From Borrelia persica No12 (GTDB taxonomy: Bacteria > Spirochaetota > Spirochaetia > Borreliales > Borreliaceae): 64,000 nucleotides of DNA. The translations under genes were made by a program, and so were the position numbers. The notes under the pieces were generated by a model. The model had not been told where the DNA came from. It made no database searches and worked only from the letters and a program-made list of their open reading frames with translations. This document shows positions 10,978 through 20,337 of the stretch, piece after piece; position 1 is the first letter of the stretch; each line of letters opens with the position of its first letter. Location: contig NZ_AYOT01000225.1 of NCBI RefSeq assembly GCF_000500045.1, positions 151,271-215,270 on the forward strand. The letters run 5' to 3'.

Positions 10978-11637
10978 ATGATTGACAACGATACATTGAA
11001 AAGAATAGAGAAATTGTCTAAATTTATAACACAAGGAAGACGGGAAAAAATAGATGAGGTGTTGAATAATCGTACGAATTACTTAACACTTGTACTTGAG
11101 GATATTTGTCAATCTCAGAATGCAAGTGCTACAATGCGTACAATTGAAATTTTGGGGCTTAGTGATATTCATATTATTGAGACCAATAATAAATATACTC
11201 TAAATCCGGGTGTTGTTCTTGGCGCTTCAAAATGGATAGGTATTAATAAGTATAGATGTGTTAAATATGCATTTGAACATTTAAGAGAGAGTGGATATAA
11301 AATAGTAGCCACGTCTTTAGATGATAATGCTATATCCCTTGAAGATTTTCCAATTGATACTAAAATGGCAGTATTTTTTGGAACAGAATTAACAGGACTT
11401 AGTCATACAATTTTGGAAAATGCTGATTTGCATTTAAAAATACCAATGTATGGGTTTACACAAAGCTATAATCTTTCTGTAGCTGTGGCTATAGTCTTTT
11501 ATTCTTTAATTACTCGTTTAAAAAAGAGTTTTATTAATTATTTGCTGAATGAAGATGAAAAATTAAATTTGAAGCTTGAATATTATAGAAAAATTATAAA
11601 AAGGCATAAGATTATTGAGAAACATGAATGTCTTTAA
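10978..11637 (+). CDS. trmH: SpoU/TrmH-family tRNA 2'-O-methyltransferase
   Basis: SPOUT enzyme with motif 1 (NASATMRTIEILG), motif 2 (FFGTELTGLS) and motif 3 (IPMYGFTQSYNLSVAVAI). The FTQSYNLSVA form is typical of TrmH, which modifies G18 in tRNA. I start it at the ATG at 10978 (219 residues). The upstream in-frame TTG adds a hydrophobic stretch foreign to the family. No clear ribosome-binding site precedes the ATG. The 3' end overlaps the convergent membrane protein by 26 bp. Confidence 0.88.
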   Translation: MIDNDTLKRIEKLSKFITQGRREKIDEVLNNRTNYLTLVLEDICQSQNASATMRTIEILGLSDIHIIETNNKYTLNPGVVLGASKWIGINKYRCVKYAFEHLRESGYKIVATSLDDNAISLEDFPIDTKMAVFFGTELTGLSHTILENADLHLKIPMYGFTQSYNLSVAVAIVFYSLITRLKKSFINYLLNEDEKLNLKLEYYRKIIKRHKIIEKHECL

Positions 11638-12307
11638 TTTTTATTTTATTTAGGAAGTAATAGATAAAAGTGTCGATTATCATTATTGCAATGGTAAAGA
11701 TCGATGAACTTTGTACTATGTTAATATTATTTTCAGGATATAATTGTGCTATCACATACATCGAAATATTGGCTAATATATAGGCTATACAAGAGGAGCA
11801 CAATCTTGACACATTGTGTTTAAACCATTTGCTGTTTATGTTGTTTTTTTGTAGTGTAGAATATATTTTGATATTTACATAATTGCACAAGAAGATAATG
11901 TATGTTCCAGTAAAAATTATTGAAATATAAGAAGCATTGTAAAATAATACTTTTAGATGTATGTTAGAGGTGTCAAATTCATTTTGTTGAAAATAAAGCG
12001 TAAAGTGTATCATTATTACAAAAGTAATATGTATGATCATGTTTAATATTATTGATTTTATGGCTGATTTATCATTATATTTTTCTGTAATTAAGTTTAA
12101 TGAACAAAGAATTGCAAGAAAGGTTATTCCCGATAAGCTTATTTGTTGTTCGAATATAATTACTTTCTTTAGTATAATAAGATTTGAAAGTATACTCATG
12201 GTGATGTTAAAACAGAAAAGACCCGATTTTCCAAATAAATAATACAATAATGTTAATTTTGAGTATACAAATGCTATTAAAATTATCCATAAAATTATGT
12301 CCATCAT
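11612..12307 (-). CDS. Membrane protein, divergent YhhQ-like paralogue
   Basis: 231 residues with about six to seven hydrophobic segments. It aligns by eye with the next gene along its first 100 residues (ILW at the start, then YLFGKSGL against NLFGQKGL, then a shared Lys-rich pair and an IF element). In place of the YhhQ signature TDILSELYG it has LNLITEKYN, so the key acidic pair is only partly kept. It is most simply a diverged tandem copy of the queuosine-precursor transporter family (BB0051 position). Substrate unknown. It starts at a double ATG. Confidence 0.6.
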   Translation of the reverse strand: MMDIILWIILIAFVYSKLTLLYYLFGKSGLFCFNITMSILSNLIILKKVIIFEQQISLSGITFLAILCSLNLITEKYNDKSAIKSIILNMIIHITFVIMIHFTLYFQQNEFDTSNIHLKVLFYNASYISIIFTGTYIIFLCNYVNIKIYSTLQKNNINSKWFKHNVSRLCSSCIAYILANISMYVIAQLYPENNINIVQSSSIFTIAIMIIDTFIYYFLNKIKIKDIHVSQ

Positions 12308-12358
12308 GTTGCTAATTATAACAAATTACTAAGTGGTAATTGAATGTATATTGACCCA

Positions 12359-13045
12359 TTAATTTAAATTTTTTTTATTTTGATACATATATTTTGCGAT
12401 GTAAATGAATGGGGTGCCTAAGATTCCAGCAATTCCTTTAATCAAATATGTGGAGATTACTATATCAAAATAAGCTTCCTTTGGAAATATATTGAAATAT
12501 GTTGCAATACTTATAAAAATTATTGTATCTATAAATTCACTTATTAATGTTGAGCCATTACTTCTTATAAATAAAAATTTTGGAAACTTTTTTTTAATTA
12601 AACGAAATAGGTATATGTCATTTAATTGAGATATTATATATGCTATGATTGATGCAGCTAACAAAATTGGAATTGAAGAGAAAATGTTTATTAAGTCTTC
12701 TATATATATATCACTATTATTTGTTGAAAAATAAAGTTGAATATTTGTAATAAATGCAAATGCTATAAAACTTATAAATCCAATATAAACTGCTCTTTTT
12801 GAATTTTGATGACCGTAAAGTTCTGATAAAATATCTGTTGCAACATATGATGATGCATAGATAATGTTGCCTAGTGTTGCATTAAATCCAAATATTGTGA
12901 TTTGCTTTAAAACTTGAATGTTTGCAATAATGATGGATGATGTTACCCATGCAAGTAAGCCTTTTTGTCCAAAAAGATTATATATAATGATTAAAATTGA
13001 ATAGGTACAAACTAACATGATGCACCATAAGATTTCATTGTTCAA
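12359..13045 (-). CDS. VUT/YhhQ-family transporter, putative queuosine precursor importer
   Basis: 228 residues with six predicted membrane segments and the family signature SSYVATDILSELYG (about residues 67-80) followed by conserved Arg/Lys. YhhQ proteins import preQ0/preQ1 or related deazaguanines. A TTG start is preceded by AGGAG at good spacing. A role in queuosine salvage is an inference, supported by queA elsewhere in the window. BB0050 position. Confidence 0.72.
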   Translation of the reverse strand: MNNEILWCIMLVCTYSILIIIYNLFGQKGLLAWVTSSIIIANIQVLKQITIFGFNATLGNIIYASSYVATDILSELYGHQNSKRAVYIGFISFIAFAFITNIQLYFSTNNSDIYIEDLINIFSSIPILLAASIIAYIISQLNDIYLFRLIKKKFPKFLFIRSNGSTLISEFIDTIIFISIATYFNIFPKEAYFDIVISTYLIKGIAGILGTPFIYIAKYMYQNKKNLN

Positions 13046-13138
13046 GAAAGCTCCTTATGTTATTTGTTATTTTAATATTTATCTGTGTATTAGTAATAAT
13101 TATAAGCTTTTAGATATTTCTTTGCAAATTAATTTATT

Positions 13139-13168
13139 TTGCCTTTTTTGATTTATTTGTGTTATACT
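13139..13168 (+). promoter_or_regulatory. Putative promoter of ssrA
   Basis: TTGCCT, 18 bp, TATACT, ending about 23 bp before the mature tmRNA 5' end. The spacing leaves a short 5' leader to be trimmed by RNase P. Confidence 0.55.
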
Positions 13169-13191
13169 CTTTTTAAGAGAATTATTTAGAT

Positions 13192-13551
13192 GGGGATGTT
13201 TTTGGATTTGACTAAAAACTTTAGTAGCATGAGTTGCAAGCAGAGTGAATCTCTTAAAAATTCTTTAATAAATGCAAAATTTAATAACTTTACAAGTTCA
13301 GACCTTGTAATGGCTGCTTAAATTAGCAGAGAGTTTTGTTGGATTGTGCTTTGAGGTTCGACTTATACTCTTTAAGACATCAAAGCTTGCTTAAAAATAT
13401 TTCAAGTTGATTTTTAGGGACTTTTAAACTTGGGAGTAATTTGGTGGTTTGCTAGTTTTTTCAAGCCTTATTACTTTTTCAAAAATTAGCTAAGCTTGTA
13501 GATATTTATGATATTATTTTTAGGACGCGGGTTCAACTCCCGCCATCTCCA
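13192..13551 (+). ncRNA. ssrA: Transfer-messenger RNA (tmRNA)
   Basis: tmRNA rescues stalled ribosomes and tags the nascent chain for proteolysis, working with SmpB (also in this window). The tRNA-like ends pair: GGGGATG at the 5' end with CATCTCC at the 3' end (7 bp, one G-U), followed by discriminator A. CCA is not encoded. The T-arm GCGGGTTCAACTCCCGC is intact. The tag frame at 13274-13321 reads AKFNNFTSSDLVMAA then TAA, ending in the hydrophobic-Ala-Ala degradation signal. As I recall it, the B. burgdorferi tag is AKNNNFTSSNLVMAA, so two residues differ. Confidence 0.97.
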
Positions 13552-13588
13552 ATGTTAGTTTTTTATTTAAGGTATTAATTTATTGGGA

Positions 13589-13660
13589 AGCGTCCTATCG
13601 GAATCGAACCGACGTCATTAGCTTGGAAGGCTAAGGTAATAGCCACTATACGAAGGACGC
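13589..13660 (-). tRNA. tRNA-Gly (anticodon TCC)
   Basis: A complete 72-nt cloverleaf on the minus strand. The acceptor stem GCGTCCT pairs with AGGACGC. The anticodon loop is CTTCCAA inside the stem TTAGC/GCTAA, giving anticodon TCC. The T-loop is GGTTCGATTCC and the discriminator base is U, typical of tRNA-Gly. CCA is not encoded. It lies 37 bp from the tmRNA end, on the opposite strand. Confidence 0.96.
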
Positions 13661-13811
13661 ATATATAACAGAGTTGATTCTATAAAAAAAATCATTTTAT
13701 GTCAATTGATTTTATTGTTAATTTCGGCTAGTATTTTTTTTGTTTAGTAAGTACAATTATGTTAACTTTTGTATAGGCTAATATATAAAGGATTTTTGTG
13801 TGGAGGAATTA

Positions 13812-14093
13812 ATGGGCGAGAGAGGGGAAGTATATTCTGACAAGTTGTTTACAAATTCTGATAGGACTTATTTCTTTAATGTCAAAGAAAATAGAAAAGG
13901 TGATTATTTTTTGAATATTGTAGAGAGTAAGAGAAATGTTAATGGAGATTTTGAGAGACATTCTGTTTTTGTTTATGAGGAAAATATTGAGGAATTTGAA
14001 TCAAATTTATTAAAAGCAATTTCTGTGATTAAGAAAAAGGTGGCTGAGAATTTAGTTAAAAAAGGGGAATATTATAATGATCGTAAATTTTAG
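13812..14093 (+). CDS. bpuR: PUR-domain nucleic-acid-binding regulator BpuR
   Basis: 93-residue protein that is a single PUR-alpha repeat (DUF3276 family). The segment [12 protein letters not shown], then [19 protein letters not shown], matches the Borrelia PUR protein (BB0047) as I remember it. That protein binds DNA and RNA and represses erp and other genes. The ATG at 13812 has GGAGG seven bases upstream. The open frame extends four codons further, into the ribosome-binding site, so I excluded that part. Monocistronic, converging on rnhB. Confidence 0.9.
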   Translation: MGERGEVYSDKLFTNSDRTYFFNVKENRKGDYFLNIVESKRNVNGDFERHSVFVYEENIEEFESNLLKAISVIKKKVAENLVKKGEYYNDRKF

Positions 14094-14162
14094 AGTGTTT
14101 GATAAGCATTGTCATTTCTAAAGATGACTTAGTCCTAGTCGTGGACGTAATTAAAATTTTAT

Positions 14163-14708
14163 TTAAATGAGTTTAAAACTTTTTCTATGAAGGTTTAATA
14201 TTCCATATTTTTTTATTGCGTCTTTGTGTTCTTTTGTTGGATATCCTTTGTTTGTTTTAATTCCATATAAAGGGTAAATTTTGTCATATTCATCCATCAA
14301 TTTATCTCTTTGCACCTTTGCAATAATTGATGCTGCTTTTATTTCATCGATGATAGAATCTCCTTTAATTATTGCTCTGATCTCTTTAGCTTGTATTTTG
14401 GGGATAAATTTTCCATCTACAAGTATTAAATCACACTCTATATTTAGTTTTTCGTATGCGCTTTTCATTGCAAGGAGCGAGGCATGATGAATATTGATTT
14501 TATCAATAATTTCATTGGATATGGCTGCAAAAGCATAATGTGTATTTTCCATTATTAATGATGAGAGATATTCTCTTTTTGCTTTAGTAAGCTTTTTTGA
14601 ATCATCTAGTTCATTTACAAAATTGGGTTTTCTCTTGAAAATAACAGCTGCACTTAGAACTGGTCCAAAAATGCACCCTCTTCCAACTTCATCAATTCCA
14701 CAAATCAT
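14163..14708 (-). CDS. rnhB: Ribonuclease HII
   Basis: Cleaves RNA in RNA-DNA hybrids and at single embedded ribonucleotides. The catalytic DEVGRG motif (CGIDEVGRG, residues 3-11) opens the protein. The ILVDG aspartate and DEIKAASIIAKVQRD block follow, all RNase HII signatures. 181 residues is slightly short but complete. ATG start, divergent from smc. Confidence 0.96.
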   Translation of the reverse strand: MICGIDEVGRGCIFGPVLSAAVIFKRKPNFVNELDDSKKLTKAKREYLSSLIMENTHYAFAAISNEIIDKINIHHASLLAMKSAYEKLNIECDLILVDGKFIPKIQAKEIRAIIKGDSIIDEIKAASIIAKVQRDKLMDEYDKIYPLYGIKTNKGYPTKEHKDAIKKYGILNLHRKSFKLI

Positions 14709-14777
14709 TACTATTTATTATAATATGAAATTATGCTTAATACATTAGTATTGTTTATAATTTAGTTGGGAGTAGTT

Positions 14778-17231
14778 TTGTTTTTAGAAAAAATAGGGCT
14801 TTTGGGTTTTAAATCTTTTGTCAAACTTCAGGAATTAAAATTAAATAGTAGTTTAAATTTTATTGTAGGTCCAAATGGTTGTGGCAAGAGTAATTTATTA
14901 GATGCAATTCGTTTTTGTATAGGGGAAGATAATTTAAGTATTTTGCGAATTAAGCATATAACAGATTTGATTTCTGTGTCAAAATCTATAGAATCTAATT
15001 TTGCTGAGGTAACTCTTTTTTTTAACAATGAAGATCTTTCTGTTAGTGATTTTAGAGATAAATTTTATATTAGAAGAAGACTTTATAAAGATGGCACGAG
15101 TGAGTATTTTTTTAATAATGATACTTTGAATCTTAAAAATTATATGAATCTTGTTAATAAATTGAGACTTAAAAACTCGCCTTATATGTTTATTAATCAG
15201 GGTAAGATTGAGAGAATATCTTCAAGTGGAAATATTAATTTAAAATCTCTAATAGAAGAGGCTAGTGGAATAGATATGCTTAGAGTTGAAGAGGAAGAGG
15301 CATATAAAAGATTAGAAAAATCTAGAGAAAATTTAACTTCTCTTTTGATATTAAGAGATGAATTAAATGGAAAATATGAAAAGATTAAAAATGATTTTTT
15401 AATTAAAGATAAATATCAAAAATTGAAGGATGATTTAGAAATATTGGATAAAAAGTTAAGGTTAAAAAAACTTTTTAATCTTAACTTTGAATTGACTAAA
15501 CTTAAGAGTAGTTTGGATATTAAAGATATAGACAATATTTTATCTTTAAGTAGTTTTTCTATTGAGAGTATTAAGGAAAAATTAGAATTTTATTCTCTTA
15601 GGGAAAAAAATGTTATTAAAAATATTGAAGTTGTAAAAAAAGAAATTGAGACTTTAAAATCTAAGTTGCTTGCAATGGAGATTAAAATTCAAAAATTAGA
15701 ACGTGATAAGATGGGAAAATTGAATTTGGCAAATATTTTTATGAGCAATAAGTCACAAATTGAATCAGTAAAGATAAACATAAATGAAGAGCTTATAAAT
15801 TTGAATAATTCTCTTCAAAGTAAGAAAAAAGATTTTTTTGAATTGACTGATGAGATAAATAGGTATACTAGGAGTTTTTTTGAGCTTGTTGATTTGGTCT
15901 TGTCAATTTCCAAAGAGAGTAATATAGAAGAATTTGAGCAACTTAAAAAAAATATTTTTAATTCTTTAAAGTTGTTTGAAGATACTTTGAGCATAAAATA
16001 TCTTCAAGAGATTAGAGAAAATTTACTTCAATATATAGTCAAGGAAGATAAACTTTTAAATTTGTTAAGGGAAAAAATTGAACCTATTTTTGAACAAAAT
16101 ATTGATTTAAGGAAATTTTTACTTACAAGAAATAATTTTAAAACCAGTCTTGCAAAGGAAATCACTACTATTGAAGGTTTGGTTTCTGAGAAAACAGCAA
16201 AATTAAATGAGATATTAGGTGAGATTGAATATACAGAGCTTTCTAGACTGAAGAATGAAGATGAGATTAAATTAATTGAGGGTAATTTGAAATTTTTATT
16301 TGAAACTAGGGATGATCTTAAGGAGAGACTGAATAGTTTGAACTTGAAGTTAGATGAATTAAATTTGGAGAGAAGTGATATTAATATTAACTTAGATAAG
16401 TTTTTAAGTGCTGCTAAGGGTAATGAATTAGTTGTTAATAAAGAAATCAGTTCTTTGAGTTTGTTGGATGCTTTTAAAAATTCATCTTATTATGAGTATA
16501 TGAAAAAGCAAGCAGAATATGATGTTTTATTGCATGCTAGCTTGGATATTAAGGATGAGGTAAAAGATTTCAACCTTATTAATAAAAATATGGAAAAGTT
16601 TGAGCTTGAAGAGGATTTGATACAGATAGATGCTTTACGTAAAGAAATTAATGTAATTGAGCATAATAATTATATTTTTTTTAATGTTGAGAGAGAGTAT
16701 AATGAGATAAAGGAAAAAGTTGAAAAAATAGGTCTACAAATAGATGATTTAAGAGCAACTAAAGAATCTTTAGATAAACTTAGGAAGAAAATAAAAAGGG
16801 AAATTAATAAAAAATTTAATGATGCTTTTGATAAAATTAGTGATCATTTTGTTTATTTTTTTAGTCGAATATTTAAAGGAAGTGGCAGCCTGTTTTATGA
16901 TAAAAATTTAGATGATATAGAAATTAAAATAAATTTTAAGGATAAGTTAGCTAAGGGAAATAAGATGCTTTCTGGAGGAGAACATTCTTTAATTAGTATA
17001 GCATTTTTATTTGCTTTGTATTATTATTCTCCTGCTTCATTTTGTGTACTTGATGAAATAGATGCTTCTCTTGATTTTGAAAATAGTAGTAAGCTTTCGA
17101 CACTTTTAAATGAACTTGGTCAAAAAGTTCAATTGTTGATAATAACTCATAATATGTATGTTGCTAAGGGGAGCAAGAATTTAATTGGTGTTACTAGTGA
17201 TAATGGAGAAAGTGTAATATTTAATATATAA
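14778..17231 (+). CDS. smc: Short SMC (structural maintenance of chromosomes) ATPase
   Basis: Chromosome-organising ABC-type ATPase. Walker A GPNGCGKSN is near residue 35. The C-terminal signature LSGGEHSLISIA, Walker B CVLDEIDASLD and the downstream THN are intact. The middle is coiled coil broken by a poorly conserved hinge-like region. At about 817 residues it is roughly 350 shorter than a typical bacterial SMC, so its arms are shortened. The chosen TTG start has GGGAG at 14768-14772, and an upstream TTG adds four residues. No ScpA or ScpB gene is nearby. Confidence 0.92.
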   Translation: MFLEKIGLLGFKSFVKLQELKLNSSLNFIVGPNGCGKSNLLDAIRFCIGEDNLSILRIKHITDLISVSKSIESNFAEVTLFFNNEDLSVSDFRDKFYIRRRLYKDGTSEYFFNNDTLNLKNYMNLVNKLRLKNSPYMFINQGKIERISSSGNINLKSLIEEASGIDMLRVEEEEAYKRLEKSRENLTSLLILRDELNGKYEKIKNDFLIKDKYQKLKDDLEILDKKLRLKKLFNLNFELTKLKSSLDIKDIDNILSLSSFSIESIKEKLEFYSLREKNVIKNIEVVKKEIETLKSKLLAMEIKIQKLERDKMGKLNLANIFMSNKSQIESVKININEELINLNNSLQSKKKDFFELTDEINRYTRSFFELVDLVLSISKESNIEEFEQLKKNIFNSLKLFEDTLSIKYLQEIRENLLQYIVKEDKLLNLLREKIEPIFEQNIDLRKFLLTRNNFKTSLAKEITTIEGLVSEKTAKLNEILGEIEYTELSRLKNEDEIKLIEGNLKFLFETRDDLKERLNSLNLKLDELNLERSDININLDKFLSAAKGNELVVNKEISSLSLLDAFKNSSYYEYMKKQAEYDVLLHASLDIKDEVKDFNLINKNMEKFELEEDLIQIDALRKEINVIEHNNYIFFNVEREYNEIKEKVEKIGLQIDDLRATKESLDKLRKKIKREINKKFNDAFDKISDHFVYFFSRIFKGSGSLFYDKNLDDIEIKINFKDKLAKGNKMLSGGEHSLISIAFLFALYYYSPASFCVLDEIDASLDFENSSKLSTLLNELGQKVQLLIITHNMYVAKGSKNLIGVTSDNGESVIFNI

Positions 17232-17259
17232 TTTATTCATTATATTAGGAAAAATTATT

Positions 17260-17646
17260 ATGAGAGAGAAAAAATTTAATTTTCAACAATATTTTTTAAT
17301 ATTGATATTTTTATCAATTATTGTTGCTTTTTTTACTTATTTGTATTCATCTAGAATGATTGAGGAGAGCAGAAGTAGTACTGAAGAGAATTTAAATCTT
17401 AAATTAAAATTACTTAATATAGAAGATTTTTATTTTGATTTGAATTCTAGTTTTAATATGGATGATTTTTTCTTTCCTAAGCCTAGTCTTCCTGATGGTA
17501 AATTAGGCGATGGTGTGATGCATTATCGATCGATTAATGAAGAAATTTTGAAAGATCTTTGGGTCAAATCAGACAATTTATTTAATATCAATTTAGAAAA
17601 TGAAAATGAATTATTAGTTGATAAAATTTTGGAAAATTATAAATGA
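17260..17646 (+). CDS. Small single-pass membrane protein, unknown
   Basis: 128 residues, not a family I recognise. A basic start (MREKKFN) is followed by one membrane segment (about 12-31) and an acidic, Asn/Leu-rich tail without Cys, so it probably sits in the inner membrane facing the periplasm. It follows smc by 28 bp and overlaps the next gene in an ATGA, so it belongs to that transcription unit (BB0044 position). Confidence 0.6.
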   Translation: MREKKFNFQQYFLILIFLSIIVAFFTYLYSSRMIEESRSSTEENLNLKLKLLNIEDFYFDLNSSFNMDDFFFPKPSLPDGKLGDGVMHYRSINEEILKDLWVKSDNLFNINLENENELLVDKILENYK

Positions 17647-18692
17647 GTAAAAGAAATTTTATTTATTGTAATTTTTTATTTTTTATTATTAGTATAATAT
17701 CTTGTTTTGCTTTTGAAAAAAATAAATTTAATATTTATGAACTTGATTTTAGTAGTGAAAAGCAAGAATTTGTGGTAAATACTAATTCGAAATTTAGTTT
17801 TTTTTTAAAAGATGAGGCTTGGATTTATATTCAAAATGACAAAAATAATGCCTTTATTAGGCTTGTAGCAGAATCTTATCAAGATGGTGCTATGTTTACT
17901 TTTCAAACTTCAAAGAATATTGGAGTTATTGTGTTGACATTTAAGTATCAAAATGTAAAGGATTCTAGAGAATTTACTAAAAATGTGATTTTGAAAATTG
18001 TAAAACAAAAAAAATCTTTAAAATCAGATCAAATGAGTTTTGAAAATAATGTAAATTTAGATAAAGATTTTAAAAATGATAAAAGTTTTGGATTAAATGA
18101 TAGTAATGATCATAATGTGGATTTGAGAGATATCATGAGAAGAGCTTTGAATTTATCTCATATTAATGATTACAAGGGAGCAATTGCATTGCTTAATAAA
18201 TACGATTTTAATGATGATGAGTATATATTGTTAAAGGCAGAACTTTATTATAAGAATGGAGATTATTTGAATTCTTATTTAAATTATTTAAGTTTAAGAG
18301 ATAAGTTTTTTAGTCAAATATTTGTCAATTTAGTTGATCTTGGTATTAAATTAGGTAAAGTTGAAAATGTATTAAGAGATGTTAGATTTTTAGTAGAAAA
18401 TAATATTGATTTTGATGAGAATATTTATCTTGATATTTTTGAATTTTTATTGACAAATGGTGAGTATGAGTTTTGTCTTAGTTTAAGTTTGTTGTATTAT
18501 CCAAAATATTTAAGTTCAAGGTTTGTAGATAGATATAATTATTTGCTGGGTAAATTTTATGAAACTGAGAGCGAATATAAAGATTTTTTAAAGTCTATTG
18601 GTTACTATAAGAGAGTTATTGATAGTTATCCTTTTAGCAGTTATTATGAATTATCTAAATTAAGGTTTTTGTTTTTGAAACGTTTTTTTTAG
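17643..18692 (+). CDS. Exported TPR-like protein, unknown
   Basis: 349 residues with a signal-type hydrophobic N-terminus (about 7-24, ending near SCFAF; the Cys is not in a convincing lipobox). A possible Ig-like/beta part (40-125) and a charged linker follow, then helical TPR-like repeats from about residue 160 (INDYKGAIALLNKYDF, ELYYKNGDYLNSYLNYLSL). The final part resembles the outer-membrane-assembly lipoprotein repeat style. Coupled to the preceding gene, and phoU follows 11 bp later. Role unknown; probably periplasmic. Confidence 0.6.
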   Translation: MSKRNFIYCNFLFFIISIISCFAFEKNKFNIYELDFSSEKQEFVVNTNSKFSFFLKDEAWIYIQNDKNNAFIRLVAESYQDGAMFTFQTSKNIGVIVLTFKYQNVKDSREFTKNVILKIVKQKKSLKSDQMSFENNVNLDKDFKNDKSFGLNDSNDHNVDLRDIMRRALNLSHINDYKGAIALLNKYDFNDDEYILLKAELYYKNGDYLNSYLNYLSLRDKFFSQIFVNLVDLGIKLGKVENVLRDVRFLVENNIDFDENIYLDIFEFLLTNGEYEFCLSLSLLYYPKYLSSRFVDRYNYLLGKFYETESEYKDFLKSIGYYKRVIDSYPFSSYYELSKLRFLFLKRFF

Positions 18693-18703
18693 GAGGAATT
18701 GAT

Positions 18704-19363
18704 ATGATTAGGCGTAAGCTTACTAAGCAACTTGAAGATATTAAAGATTATCTTCGGAAGATGACAGAATGTGTTCTTAAAATGATAGAAAACTCATTAA
18801 CAGCCTTAGAATTTAACGATAAGAATTTGGCTAAAAAGATTATCAATGAGGATGAAAAAATTATAGATGATTATCAATATCATATTGAAGATTTATGTGG
18901 ACGCATGATTGCTACTGAACATCCTGTTGCTACTGAACTTCGAGAAATTTTGGCAATCATCAAGGTCATTAACTCTCTTGAACGTATTGCAGATCATTTT
19001 ACTAAAATTGTGAAGGTAGTACTTCTCTTGGAATCTAATGTAGAGGTTGTTTCTTGTGGTGATATGTATCAGAAACCTTTAAGAGAAATGGCTGATATAG
19101 CAAAAAATATGCTTGCAAATATTTTTGATGCTTATTTTGATGGAAATTTTATTAAAATATTTAAAATAATAAAGTATGATAATATCATAGATAAATTGTT
19201 TTCCAAACAAAAGGCTCTTCTAATTGATGCTATGAAAAATAATCCAGAAAATTTAGATTATCTTTTAAATATATTATTTCTGAATAGTTTTTTGGAAAGA
19301 GTTGGAGATCACGTTGCAACAATAGGTGAACTACTTTATTTTGTTAAAGAGGAGAGGAAGTAA
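18704..19363 (+). CDS. phoU: PhoU-family protein
   Basis: 219 residues with two PhoU three-helix repeats (each with an E/DxxxD-type metal site, for example NSLERIADHFTKI at about 87-99 and NSFLERVGDHVATIGE near the end). PhoU modulates phosphate uptake and signalling. No pst genes are adjacent, so its target here is not shown. It has a strong AGGAGGAATT ribosome-binding site and ATG start. Confidence 0.88.
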   Translation: MIRRKLTKQLEDIKDYLRKMTECVLKMIENSLTALEFNDKNLAKKIINEDEKIIDDYQYHIEDLCGRMIATEHPVATELREILAIIKVINSLERIADHFTKIVKVVLLLESNVEVVSCGDMYQKPLREMADIAKNMLANIFDAYFDGNFIKIFKIIKYDNIIDKLFSKQKALLIDAMKNNPENLDYLLNILFLNSFLERVGDHVATIGELLYFVKEERK

Positions 19364-19431
19364 ACCTTAATTGAAAATAATATGTTAATTTTTGCTTTAA
19401 TTATTGATAAGTATTATTATAATTTCTTAAT

Positions 19432-20292
19432 TTAATTGATCTTTTTATACGTGGCTGGCATGATATATTCTAGATTTTTATTGCCTCTGATTGTTTCTGA
19501 ATGTCCGATTAATAGATAAGAATCATTTTTTAAGTATCTATTAAATTTTTCAGCAAGTTTGTTTCTAGTTTTTTCATCAAAATAAATCATTACATTTCGA
19601 CAAAAAATTAAATCAAATTTTTTCTTAAATGGAAAAACTTCATTCATTAGATTTAATTTCCTAAATACAGTCATTTCTTTAAGCACATCTTTAACTATAA
19701 ATTTGTCATTTTCAAGTTTGTTTAAATATTTGGTTTTTAATTTGTCTGGAAGAGTTTTTATTCGTTCTTCTGGGTAAATTCCTTCTTTAGCTTCCTTTAA
19801 AACAGTAATTGAAATATCTGTTGCTAGGATTTTTACTTTGCATTTGATATTATTTTTGTTTATATATTCATTTAATATCATTGCTATTGTGTATGCCTCT
19901 TCTCCACTTGAGCATCCAGCTGACCACATTCTGATTTCTCTTTCTCCTGATTCTGTCATTCTTTTAATTATTTTGGGTAAAATTTTTTTTTCAAGGAATT
20001 CAAAGTGGTTGGCTTCTCTAAAAAAATAAGTGTGATTTGTTGATATTTTGTCCACTAATTCTATTAAAGACATTTGGTCTTTTTGTTTTTCTAAGTAATT
20101 AATATATTCTGTAAAACTGCTTAGATTTTTGGCTTTGATTGTTGATGACAATCGACTCTCTATTAGTAATTTTTTTTTCTCGGTAAGATTAATCCCGAAA
20201 TTGTTATAAATTATTTTGCTAAGTCTTTTAAATTCTTCTTGGTTTATTTTAATATTAAATCTAGTGTCCATTATTATATTTTTATCTTCCAT
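19432..20292 (-). CDS. cheR: Chemotaxis methyltransferase CheR
   Basis: Methylates glutamates on chemoreceptors using SAM. 286 residues: an N-terminal helical CheR domain with the HTYFFRE motif and a SAM-binding C-terminal domain with MWSAGCSSGEEAYTIAM and LIFCRNVMIYFD. This matches the cheR-1 locus position of B. burgdorferi (about BB0040). It is transcribed alone, divergent from the SurA-like gene, with the 44-bp palindrome upstream of both. Confidence 0.95.
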   Translation of the reverse strand: MEDKNIIMDTRFNIKINQEEFKRLSKIIYNNFGINLTEKKKLLIESRLSSTIKAKNLSSFTEYINYLEKQKDQMSLIELVDKISTNHTYFFREANHFEFLEKKILPKIIKRMTESGEREIRMWSAGCSSGEEAYTIAMILNEYINKNNIKCKVKILATDISITVLKEAKEGIYPEERIKTLPDKLKTKYLNKLENDKFIVKDVLKEMTVFRKLNLMNEVFPFKKKFDLIFCRNVMIYFDEKTRNKLAEKFNRYLKNDSYLLIGHSETIRGNKNLEYIMPATYKKIN

Positions 20293-20337
20293 TGTCTAAA
20301 TTATAAGTATTTTCCAATTTTTTTTAAATATTCTTGA

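Noticed and set aside
14111..14146. Two small hairpins between bpuR and rnhB as a terminator
   Set aside because: The stems are only 4-5 bp and have no T-run directly after them, too weak to list.
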